A stretch of 5,887 bases of DNA, from NCBI GenBank assembly GCA_012962735.1, contig DTXA01000528.1:1-5887 (forward strand). Direction: 5' to 3'. This stretch comes from Candidatus Latescibacterota bacterium. Its GTDB lineage: Bacteria > Latescibacterota > 4484-107 > B68-G9. The notes below the pieces were generated by a model that worked only from the letters and a program-made list of their open reading frames with translations, did not search any database and was not told where the DNA came from. Shown piece by piece: positions 1-5,540 of this stretch; positions within the stretch are counted from its first letter, which is position 1, and every line of letters starts with the position of its first letter. The position numbers and the translations under genes are program-made.

Positions 1-422
1 TCTATCCAGTCCTCATAGCGACGGATCAGATACTCCACGTGCTTAGTGGTGCTGTTCCCTATGATGTGGGGATAGTCGCTTTGGGGGTTGAGTCCTGACC
101 AGTCCTCCTTCTCCGTCCGTCCGGTTATACGTCTGACCATGTATTCCAGGGAGTGGATGCAGAGGGGTTCAGTGGTGGTAGTGGTCCCGTCCATATCCTT
201 GACCACCCCAAGAAGCCCCTCACGGACGGTCCTCCTCCTCGGGGCCAATGCGTAGAGGTCAAAGGGAGGATAGACATAGCTGGGATTGCGCACTACAGCG
301 ACTTCTTCTACACCGTGATCCTCCGTTAAGTTCAGGAAAAGCTGGACTGCTTGTTTCGGGTTTACGAACTTGGGCATATTGTGCATGGCTTGGCGGCACT
401 CGCCTTGCAGATCTGTGCGCAT
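1..422 (-). CDS. HAD-superfamily-like phosphatase with N-terminal extension, 3' end outside window
   Basis: An open frame of 140 codons runs from an ATG at 422 off the left edge, so the C-terminus is missing. I chose this ATG because AAAGGA lies 7 nt upstream; in-frame ATGs 12 and 15 codons later are alternatives. Residues 76-80 read DMDGT, the HAD motif I (DxDGT) with nucleophile and acid/base Asp pair, and are followed by further Thr, giving five Thr in a row at 80-84. A conserved-looking block follows (EPLCIHSLEYM, about 85-95, and GNSTTKHVEYLI, about 122-133), probably the start of a cap region. HAD motifs II to IV would lie beyond the edge. Unusually, about 75 residues precede motif I, including a YVYPPFDLYALAP stretch at 49-61; HAD enzymes normally begin with motif I. 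It is the next co-directional gene after pnp, 159 nt away. The substrate is unknown. That it is a real gene is likely; the family rests on motif I alone. Confidence 0.72.
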   Translation of the reverse strand, partial: MRTDLQGECRQAMHNMPKFVNPKQAVQLFLNLTEDHGVEEVAVVRNPSYVYPPFDLYALAPRRRTVREGLLGVVKDMDGTTTTTEPLCIHSLEYMVRRITGRTEKEDWSGLNPQSDYPHIIGNSTTKHVEYLIRRYEDWI

Positions 423-487
423 CCCTTTTTCCTTTATACTTAAGAACCCTGCCAGACAGATCCCGCTGGATATTAAAAATTTCCTTC

Positions 488-504
488 AAAAAGAGGACGT
501 CCTC
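488..504 (-). terminator. Palindrome GAGGACGTCCTC followed by T5, weak terminator-like element
   Basis: On the minus strand the perfect 12-nt palindrome at 493-504 is followed directly by five T residues (488-492), between pnp and the HAD-type gene. As RNA it could fold into a 4-bp GAGG/CCTC stem with an ACGU loop before a U tract, which is short for an intrinsic terminator. It could equally be a dimeric DNA-binding site upstream of the HAD-type gene. I see no convincing -35/-10 pair around it. Confidence 0.3.
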
Positions 505-526
505 ATTCACATTCTGGCAAGACCCA

Positions 527-573
527 CCTCGCCAACTCCACGCTATCCTGTGGTGCTACCGGAGGTGGCGAGG
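527..573 (-). other. Imperfect hairpin in the pnp 3' untranslated region
   Basis: Just downstream of the pnp stop, CCTCGCCA (573-566) can pair with TGGCGAGG (534-527). After a single 1x1 mismatch, CTCC (564-561) pairs with GGAG (539-536), leaving a loop of about 21 nt. No T tract follows directly, so this is not a standard intrinsic terminator. It may stabilise or mark the 3' end of the operon mRNA, or act together with the T5 palindrome 23 nt further on. The structure was found by eye and no folding energy was computed. Confidence 0.35.
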
Positions 574-581
574 GCGGGGGA

Positions 582-2732
582 TTAACGCCGCCTCTTATCC
601 TCCCGGAAGAACTTCTTGACCCGCTCCTGGACAGGAGGGACGTTTTGGAGCTGTTCCTCCAGCACCGCCTTTCTGCTCAGGCGCACCTTGCCCTGTTCGT
701 CCATGCCGGTCACTTTGACGGAGACCTTGTCGCCTTCCTCCACCACGTCCGTGACCTGGCGCACCCTCCCTATGTCGAGCTCTGAAATATGGATCAGGCC
801 CTCCTTGCCGGGCATGAATTCCACGAACGCGCCGAATGGCACCACCTTGGTGACTGTGCCCTCATACACCTTGCCGATCTCCGGCTCGGCCACTATGCGC
901 TCTATCCACTCCTTAGCCGCCTCTCCGGAGGAGGGATCGCTCGCTGCTATGAAGACCGTGCCGTCGTCCTCTATGTCTATGGTGGCCCCAGTCTTCTCTG
1001 TGATCTCACGGATCACCCTGCCGCCCGGGCCGATGACCTCTCCTATCTTGGAGGGCTTGATATGGAGGGTCAAGATCCTCGGAGCGTAGATAGAGAGCTC
1101 CTCCCTGGGCCTGGCCAGGGTCCGGGCCATGGCGTCCAATATCTCCATCCTGGCGGCTTTGGCCTGTTCTAAGGCACGGGCCACAAGGTCTGGGGATATA
1201 CCGGGTATCTTCAGGTCCATCTGGATAGCTGTGACCCCGTCCCTGGTACCGGCGACCTTAAAGTCCATATCTCCACAGTGGTCCTCAGCGCCGGCTATGT
1301 CGGTCAGAAGCACCTCCCTCTCCCCCTCCTTCACCAGCCCTATGGAGACCCCGGCTACTGCTGTCTTTATTGGCACGCCTGCGTCCATAAGCGACAGGGA
1401 CCCAGCGCACACCGTGGCCATGGAGGAGGAACCGTTCGACTCTAATATGTCCGAGACTATACGGATGGTGTAAGGGAAAACCTCCTCGGAGGGGATAACC
1501 GGCTGGATGGCCCGCTCGGCCAAAGCGCCGTGCCCTATTTCACGGCGACTTGGACCCCTGAGGGGCCTGGCCTCCCCAACGCAGAACGGCGGAAAGTTAT
1601 AGTGGAGCATATAGCTCTTCCAGGATTCCCCTTCGAGAGCCTCTATCTTCTGCTCGTCCATCTTAGTACCCAGAGTGGCCACGGCTAAGGCTTGGGTCTC
1701 CCCCCTGGTGAAGAGGGCGGAGCCGTGGGTCCTGGGCAGAAGCCCCACCTCACAGGTTATGGGCCTGAGTTCATCCATCCTCCTGCCGTCCACCCTGCGC
1801 CCTTCCTCCAAGATCATCCGCCGCACTTCCTCCCGCTCTATCTCGGAGATGACCCTGGACACCTCGCGCTCCCCGTCCGGGAAGCGGTCCGCCAGTTCCT
1901 CCCACACCTTACAAGCTAAATCGTCCAGTACGTCCTGGCGCTCCTGTTTGCCGGCTATGAAGTTTGCCTTTCTGATCTCCTCCCGGGCCAGTCCGTCCAC
2001 GACCTCCCAGAGCTTCCAGTCGATCGATACTTCTGGGACGGGCTCCTTCTCCTTCCCGCACGCCCGGATCAGCTCCTCCTGGAGGGCGCAGACCTTTCTG
2101 ACTTCGTCCTGGGCCAGGCGCACGGCCTCGACCACCTGTTCCTCAGGGACCTCCCTAGCGCCAGCCTCCAACATAATGACCCTCCCGTCCGGAAGCCCGG
2201 CCACCACCAGGTCCAGGGCGCTCTCCTCGAGCTCCGAGAAAGTGGGGTTCACCATGAACTGCCCGTCCACGAACCCTATCCGCGCTGCCCCGATGGCCTC
2301 GGGGAAGGGAATGGGCGAGAGGGCCAGGGCCGTCGATGCCCCGATGAGGCCCAGAAGGTCGGCGTCGTTCTCCTGGTCGGAGGAGAGCACGGTAACCATG
2401 ATCTGGACCTCGTGGTGGTACCCCTCGGGAAAGAGGGGCCTTATGGGGCGGTCTATCATCCGGGAGGCCAGCACTTCCATCTCTGACGGCCTCCCCTCCC
2501 GTTTGAAGAACCCACCTGGGATCTTCCCAGCTGCGTACATCCTCTCACGAAACTCCACGGTCAGAGGGAGGAAGTCTACGTCCTCCCTGGGTTCCTTGGA
2601 CTGTACGACGGTGGCCAATACTACAGTGTCGGCGTACCGCACCAGGACCGCCCCGTCCGCCTGGCGGGCCACCCTGCCGGACTCCAAGGAGAGTATCCTG
2701 CCGGCCCATTCCATTTCTACTCTGTGGATCAT
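582..2732 (-). CDS. pnp: Polyribonucleotide nucleotidyltransferase (PNPase)
   Basis: PNPase is a phosphorolytic 3'-5' exoribonuclease that releases nucleoside diphosphates. It acts in cytosolic mRNA decay, as a homotrimer in its family. The 716-residue length is normal. The first RNase PH-like domain spans about 10-145 (YADTVVLATV at 33-42, AAGKIPGGFFKREGRPSE at 67-84) and a helical linker follows. The second, catalytic RNase PH domain (about 310-545) has FTRGET at 341-346, RREIGHG at 396-402, NGSSSM at 433-438 and EDHCGDMDF at 483-491; D484 and D490 align with the catalytic aspartates D486 and D492 of E. coli. A KH domain at about 555-615 carries GPGG at 568-571, and an S1 domain spans about 620-691, followed by a basic tail. 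The chosen ATG gives an N-terminus like that of Bacillus PNPase and follows a GGGGGGA run about 9 nt upstream. It lies 15 nt after rpsO, so the two are very probably co-transcribed. All key residues seen are intact. Confidence 0.98.
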   Translation of the reverse strand: MIHRVEMEWAGRILSLESGRVARQADGAVLVRYADTVVLATVVQSKEPREDVDFLPLTVEFRERMYAAGKIPGGFFKREGRPSEMEVLASRMIDRPIRPLFPEGYHHEVQIMVTVLSSDQENDADLLGLIGASTALALSPIPFPEAIGAARIGFVDGQFMVNPTFSELEESALDLVVAGLPDGRVIMLEAGAREVPEEQVVEAVRLAQDEVRKVCALQEELIRACGKEKEPVPEVSIDWKLWEVVDGLAREEIRKANFIAGKQERQDVLDDLACKVWEELADRFPDGEREVSRVISEIEREEVRRMILEEGRRVDGRRMDELRPITCEVGLLPRTHGSALFTRGETQALAVATLGTKMDEQKIEALEGESWKSYMLHYNFPPFCVGEARPLRGPSRREIGHGALAERAIQPVIPSEEVFPYTIRIVSDILESNGSSSMATVCAGSLSLMDAGVPIKTAVAGVSIGLVKEGEREVLLTDIAGAEDHCGDMDFKVAGTRDGVTAIQMDLKIPGISPDLVARALEQAKAARMEILDAMARTLARPREELSIYAPRILTLHIKPSKIGEVIGPGGRVIREITEKTGATIDIEDDGTVFIAASDPSSGEAAKEWIERIVAEPEIGKVYEGTVTKVVPFGAFVEFMPGKEGLIHISELDIGRVRQVTDVVEEGDKVSVKVTGMDEQGKVRLSRKAVLEEQLQNVPPVQERVKKFFREDKRRR

Positions 2733-2747
2733 ACTTTTATATCCCCC

Positions 2748-3023
2748 CTATACCGAATGCCGGATGCCAAGGCGCTCGATGAGCTGCCGGTACCTTTCCG
2801 GGTCCTTCCTGTATAGGTAGCGCAGCAGCCGCCTGCGCCTTCCAACCAGCTTCAACAGGCCACGGTGGCTGTGATGGTCTTTCCGGTGCTCCTGGAGGTG
2901 CCGGGTGAGCTGCTGGATCCGGGCTGTCAGCAGTGCCACCTGTACCTCTGGGGAACCCGTGTCTCCCTCATCCCTTCCGAATTCCATCAAGATTCTCCCT
3001 TTCTCCTCCTTGACCAATGGCAT
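2748..3023 (-). CDS. rpsO: 30S ribosomal protein S15
   Basis: S15 is a primary 16S rRNA-binding protein of the 30S platform. The 91-residue product is close to the usual 89. It begins MPLVKEEK, and GDTGSPEVQ (20-28) and the KDHHSHRGL segment (48-56) are the family's rRNA-contacting regions, followed by a basic helix and a YR...LIERLGIR ending. At residue 53 it has His where the family usually has Arg in HSRRGL. The start is fixed by GGAGGG (3032-3027) ending 3 nt before the ATG; a GTG 15 nt further upstream is in frame, but using it would translate through that Shine-Dalgarno sequence. The gene is followed within 15 nt by pnp, the common bacterial pairing. The 115-nt leader before it holds a hairpin that may mediate autogenous control. 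Confidence 0.97.
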   Translation of the reverse strand: MPLVKEEKGRILMEFGRDEGDTGSPEVQVALLTARIQQLTRHLQEHRKDHHSHRGLLKLVGRRRRLLRYLYRKDPERYRQLIERLGIRHSV

Positions 3024-3026
3024 CTT

Positions 3027-3032
3027 CCCTCC
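3027..3032 (-). promoter_or_regulatory. rpsO ribosome-binding site GGAGGG
   Basis: GGAGGG (in the context AAAGGAGGGAAG before ATG) is a strong Shine-Dalgarno sequence. It decides the rpsO start at 3023 over the upstream in-frame GTG at 3038. It lies 8 nt downstream of the leader hairpin, close enough for the hairpin or a bound protein to influence ribosome entry. Confidence 0.85.
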
Positions 3033-3040
3033 TTTCACAG

Positions 3041-3080
3041 CCCCAAAAAGTTCTTCACTTCGCTCAGATGCTTTTTGGAG
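3041..3080 (-). promoter_or_regulatory. rpsO leader hairpin, candidate S15 autoregulatory element
   Basis: On the coding strand CTCCAAAAAG (3080-3071) pairs along its full length with CTTTTTGGGG (3050-3041): 10 consecutive pairs with a single T.G wobble, closing a 20-nt loop. The stem ends 8 nt upstream of the rpsO Shine-Dalgarno sequence. S15 is known to repress its own translation through structured leaders in several bacteria, sometimes recognising a G-U pair next to G-C pairs as in 16S helix 22; the G.U within the GGGG side of this stem is compatible with that. The stem itself is seen in the sequence; its regulatory role is inferred. Because the 3' arm is T5 followed by GGGG, it does not look like a terminator. 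Confidence 0.45.
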
Positions 3081-3110
3081 ACTCCTAAGCTCTTATGCTA
3101 AGGTCATGCT

Positions 3111-3134
3111 TTAGCTTCTAATTATGACGGCCAT
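3111..3134 (-). CDS. Possible 7-codon leader ORF (MAVIIRS) ahead of rpsO
   Basis: An ATG at 3134 starts a seven-residue ORF, MAVIIRS, ending in TAA at 3111. It sits 7 nt after GGAGG of an extended Shine-Dalgarno sequence that overlaps the ribF stop codon, so ribosomes finishing ribF could reinitiate here. Its stop codon lies inside GCTAA (3115-3111), which can pair with TTAGC (3101-3097); translation could therefore alter folding of the rpsO leader. The peptide has no recognisable function and may be incidental. The alternative is that the strong ribosome-binding site is a relic of a lost gene or serves as a standby site. Confidence 0.3.
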   Translation of the reverse strand: MAVIIRS

Positions 3135-3135
3135 A

Positions 3136-3146
3136 GGATCACCTCC
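3136..3146 (-). promoter_or_regulatory. Extended Shine-Dalgarno sequence GGAGGTGATCC overlapping the ribF stop
   Basis: The coding strand carries GGAGGTGATCC, an 11-nt perfect complement of the conserved bacterial 16S rRNA 3' end (GGATCACCTCC). The ribF TGA stop lies within it. It is the strongest ribosome-binding site in the window, yet the only ORF it clearly serves is the 7-codon MAVIIRS frame; rpsO lies more than 100 nt downstream with its own site. The sequence match is certain; the function is not. Confidence 0.6.
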
Positions 3147-4059
3147 CCACGACGGCCCTGGCCCTCTCCAGATCCCTGGTGATCTGGTCTCTCAGGGCCT
3201 CCACGTCCCCGAAGGGCCTCTCGTCCCGGAGTCTGACCAGTACCTCGCACGCCAGCTTGCGGCCGTACAGCTCCCCCCGGAACCCGATAAGGTGGACCTC
3301 CACGGAACGACCCTTCCCCCCAAAGCTCGGCCGCACCCCGATGTTCATAACACCTGGAAAGGTCGTCCCATCCAGGCGGACCCGGACGGCATATACCCCG
3401 TCGCTGGGAAGGAGCTTGTGGGGGGAGACCGCCAGGTTTGCCGTGGGGTACCCGATCCTCCGGCCCCTGCCGTCCCCATGCACCACCGTGCCGGAGATCC
3501 GGTACGGCCCCCCGAGGAGTCGGGAGGCATCCTCAACCCTGCCCTCTTGGACCAGCCTCCTTATCCTTGTGCTGCTCACCACTCCCCCCTCGGCCACCAC
3601 GGGTCCCACCACATGTACCGCGAACCCCATGCGGTCCCCCAACTCTCGCAGCAGGGCCGGCCCCCCTTCGGCCCTCCACCCGAAGCAGTGGTTGTACCCC
3701 ACTACCACCTCCCTGACGCCCCATCCCTCGAGCAGCACCTCCCACACGAACGCCTCAGCCCGCATCCGGGCCATCTCCGCCCCGAAGGGGATGGGAACTA
3801 CGTACTCCACCCCAAGCTCAGAGAGCTTGAGGAGCTTCTCCTCGAAGGTCGTCAGGAGAAAGGGCTCCCGGGGGGGGGAGACCACCAAGCGGGTATGTGG
3901 CTTGTACGTGAGGACCAGGCCGAAGCCGCCTAAAGCTTCCGCCCTGCGCCTCACGTAGGCGAGGGCCCTCCTGTGGCCCACGTGCACCCCGTCGAAGTTG
4001 CCCATGGTAGCCACTACAGGTCCTTCCGGAAGTTCATCCCTGCGATATACGATCCTCAT
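3139..4059 (-). CDS. ribF: Bifunctional riboflavin kinase / FAD synthetase
   Basis: RibF converts riboflavin to FMN and then FAD in the cytosol. The 306-residue product has both domains. The N-terminal adenylyltransferase domain (about 12-170) has GNFDGVHVGH at 20-29 (nucleotide-binding HxGH), FLLTTFEEK at 67-75 and SSTRIR at 162-167. The C-terminal riboflavin kinase domain (about 180-304) has HGDGRGRRIGYPTANL at 194-209, including the PTAN motif, and VEVHLIGF at 253-260 with the likely catalytic Glu254. At 121-127 the protein reads GYNHCFG, where the family usually has G-x-DF-x-FG, a substitution in a conserved FAD synthetase loop. The start overlaps the truB stop (ATGA), with AGGGTGAT upstream. 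A run of nine C residues (coding strand) lies at codons 61-64. No FMN riboswitch is seen; expression should follow the operon. Confidence 0.96.
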   Translation of the reverse strand: MRIVYRRDELPEGPVVATMGNFDGVHVGHRRALAYVRRRAEALGGFGLVLTYKPHTRLVVSPPREPFLLTTFEEKLLKLSELGVEYVVPIPFGAEMARMRAEAFVWEVLLEGWGVREVVVGYNHCFGWRAEGGPALLRELGDRMGFAVHVVGPVVAEGGVVSSTRIRRLVQEGRVEDASRLLGGPYRISGTVVHGDGRGRRIGYPTANLAVSPHKLLPSDGVYAVRVRLDGTTFPGVMNIGVRPSFGGKGRSVEVHLIGFRGELYGRKLACEVLVRLRDERPFGDVEALRDQITRDLERARAVVGR

Positions 4060-4922
4060 AGGGACATCACCCTGAGGGGTCGGACCCGTCCCCCTTCCCC
4101 ATTCCCAACCCCCAAGAACGCGCCATCCTCTGCATACACCGTCACCTTTCCGGTCCCGGGACAGGAGACCTCCCCGCCGTGGATGAAACGCATGGTTTCC
4201 TCTGCTCCGAGCCGGACCCTGGAGAGCCCGAGGGCCTCACCTATGGGTATTACGGGGAGCTGTCCATCGGAGGCAAGTTGCTCCACCTCCTCCAATGCGA
4301 GGGCCTTCTCCTCCCGGAAGGGGCCGGAGCGGGTGCGCCTCAGGTCCTCTACGTATGCTCCGCATCTCAGGGCCTCCCCTATGTCCCGCACGAGGGCCCG
4401 TACATATGTCCCTCTGGAACAGGCTACCCTCAGCCGGACCGATGGGGGACAGAAGTCTAATATTTCTATAGAATTTATGGAGATCCTGCGGGGCGAGACC
4501 TCCACCAGCTCCCCCTTCCGGGCGAGCTCGTACAGCCTCCGACCTCGGTGGTGGAGGGCTGAGAAGAGGGGAGGGCGCTGGAGCACCTTCCCGGTGAACC
4601 TCCGGCAGGCATCCTCGAACTTCCACTGGGAGAGGTCCTCGGGAACTTCCTTCTGTTCGATGAGCTTCCCCTCCGCATCGTCGGTGTCGGTGGAGGCCCC
4701 GAGGCGGAGCTTCACTATGTACTCCTTCTCGCCCTCGTCTAAGAACGGGATGAACTTGGTGGCCTGGCCTAAGGCCAACACGAGCACCCCTGTGGCCAGG
4801 GGGTCCAGGGTCCCGGTGTGCCCGACCTTGCGGGCTTTCAGGGCCCTCCTGGCCCATGCGACCACATCGTGTGATGTCCATCCCCTCGGTTTGTCCACGA
4901 CCAAGAACCCCTCAACCTCCAC
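4056..4922 (-). CDS. truB: tRNA pseudouridine(55) synthase
   Basis: TruB isomerises U55 of the tRNA T-loop to pseudouridine. From the GTG at 4922 the protein has 288 residues. GHTGTLDPLATG holds the catalytic Asp (residue 40) and KEY holds the conserved active-site Tyr (residue 68). RPPLFSALHHRGRRLYELAR and SRGTYVRALVRDIG are further family motifs, and a PUA-like tail closes the protein. The start is uncertain. An ATG at 4961 would add 13 residues, overlap rbfA by 50 nt and lacks a Shine-Dalgarno sequence. The GTG gives MEVEGFLVVDKP, matching the normal TruB beginning, but has only a weak AGGG before it. It overlaps the rbfA end by about 11 nt and its TGA overlaps the ribF ATG. Translational coupling on both sides is likely. 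Confidence 0.95.
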   Translation of the reverse strand: MEVEGFLVVDKPRGWTSHDVVAWARRALKARKVGHTGTLDPLATGVLVLALGQATKFIPFLDEGEKEYIVKLRLGASTDTDDAEGKLIEQKEVPEDLSQWKFEDACRRFTGKVLQRPPLFSALHHRGRRLYELARKGELVEVSPRRISINSIEILDFCPPSVRLRVACSRGTYVRALVRDIGEALRCGAYVEDLRRTRSGPFREEKALALEEVEQLASDGQLPVIPIGEALGLSRVRLGAEETMRFIHGGEVSCPGTGKVTVYAEDGAFLGVGNGEGGRVRPLRVMSL

Positions 4923-5262
4923 CCCGCACCCTGCGGAGCAGTTCTTCAATGTAGGCTCCATATTCGAAGGAAGTGTCCCGTAGGAACGCTATCTCGGGAA
5001 TCCTCCGGATCCTGAGCCTCCTCCCGAGCTCGGCCCGGATGAAGCGGGATGCCCGATTCAGGCCCTCTATGGCGTCCCGTTGTTCCTGGGGGGAACCCAT
5101 AACGCTCACGTACGCCCTGGCATACCTCAGATCCTCCGAGACGTCCACACCTGTGACCACGACCTCCCTCACCCTGGGGTCCTTGACCCGGTCCCGGAGC
5201 ACCAGGGAGATCTCTCGGCGCAGGAGGCTCCCAACCCTCTTGACCCTCGAACAGCCGTTCAT
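4912..5262 (-). CDS. rbfA: 30S ribosome-binding factor A
   Basis: RbfA binds the immature 30S subunit near the 16S 5' region and assists late 16S maturation and cold adaptation. The 116-residue protein is normal in length, with the KH-like fold signatures VTGVDVSEDLRYARAYVSV at 36-54, PEIAFLRDTSFEYGAYI at 89-105 and a short basic Gly tail. The start at 5262 is set by the conserved RVKRVGSLLRREI N-terminus and by GGAGGTGAT directly before the ATG; the frame stays open well upstream inside ylxP, but that stretch is a shadow. The ATG overlaps the ylxP stop as ATGA. In the helix after the strands the protein reads ASRFIR at 71-76, where the family normally has the AxG kink (as in ASGFIR); Gly73 is replaced by Arg. 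Confidence 0.96.
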   Translation of the reverse strand: MNGCSRVKRVGSLLRREISLVLRDRVKDPRVREVVVTGVDVSEDLRYARAYVSVMGSPQEQRDAIEGLNRASRFIRAELGRRLRIRRIPEIAFLRDTSFEYGAYIEELLRRVRGGG

Positions 5263-5540
5263 ATCACCTCCATCCTGTAGTCCAGCACTTCCACCCGGCC
5301 GTCCCCCTCCACGAACCGCACGACCTCGGAGAGGACCCTGTGGATGTGGTCTGTCTCGGTGGAGGCCATCGCCACTCCTAAGGCCCCCCGCTGCCACAGC
5401 CCGTGTCCGTCCACCTCCGCCACGGAGACGTTGAAGCGGGCCCGGATGCGGTCCTTCAGGCTTTTCATCGCGAACCTCTTCTCCTTGAGGGACCGACTTC
5501 CGGGGAACCAAAGCTGGATCTCACAGGTCCCCACGAGCAT
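5259..5540 (-). CDS. ylxP: YlxP family protein (DUF503)
   Basis: This 93-residue protein matches the DUF503/YlxP family along its full length: SLKEKR at 17-22, SLKDRIRARFNVSVAEVD at 27-44 and LWQRGALGVAMAS at 48-60. The biochemical role is not established; its constant position between infB and rbfA in Gram-positive and related lineages suggests a part in ribosome assembly or translation. The ATG at 5540 follows the infB TGA without a gap (TGAATG), with GGGAGG 5 nt upstream. Another ATG 4 nt earlier is out of frame. The stop overlaps the rbfA start. No membrane segment or signal peptide is present. Confidence 0.92.
   Translation of the reverse strand: MLVGTCEIQLWFPGSRSLKEKRFAMKSLKDRIRARFNVSVAEVDGHGLWQRGALGVAMASTETDHIHRVLSEVVRFVEGDGRVEVLDYRMEVI
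5263..5271 (-). promoter_or_regulatory. rbfA ribosome-binding site GGAGGTGAT
   Basis: GGAGGTGAT is a 9-nt perfect complement to the 16S anti-Shine-Dalgarno region and lies directly before the rbfA ATG at 5262, inside the ylxP 3' end. It fixes the rbfA start despite a long upstream open frame, and supports independent initiation on top of the ATGA coupling with ylxP. Confidence 0.85.

Noticed and set aside
259..510. Minus-strand 83-codon frame starting with GTG in the pnp downstream gap
   Set aside because: It is out of frame with the HAD-type coding sequence that carries DMDGT, becomes Arg/Ser-rich, and its start has no Shine-Dalgarno sequence.
1675..2820. A 381-codon plus-strand open frame opposite pnp and the end of rpsO
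   Set aside because: It is Ser/Thr/Arg-rich low-complexity translation antisense to a perfectly conserved PNPase frame, with no recognisable domain.
3024..3038. Five-codon N-terminal extension of rpsO from GTG 3038
   Set aside because: It would translate through the GGAGGG ribosome-binding site, and the S15 family starts at the MPL ATG at 3023.
3136..3146. Plus-strand GGATCACCTCC, which equals the 3' end of 16S rRNA
   Set aside because: The flanks do not match 16S rRNA, so this is the complement of a long Shine-Dalgarno sequence, not an rRNA fragment.
3105..3180. Possible rpsO promoter with -10 CATAAT at about 3117-3122
   Set aside because: No acceptable -35 hexamer lies 16-18 nt upstream, so a promoter cannot be supported from sequence alone.
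3124..3958. Plus-strand open frames of 259-269 codons opposite ribF
   Set aside because: Pro/His/Ser-rich shadow translations produced by the GC-rich codon pattern of ribF on the other strand.
4056..4922. Phe in TruB PPLFSA as a possible loss of the catalytic Tyr
   Set aside because: The strictly conserved TruB tyrosine is the one in KEY, about 28 residues after the catalytic Asp, and it is present.
5263..5511. N-terminal extension of rbfA by up to 83 codons into ylxP
   Set aside because: The extension is a Gly/Arg/Pro-rich shadow of ylxP, and GGAGGTGAT directly precedes the conserved RbfA start at 5262.
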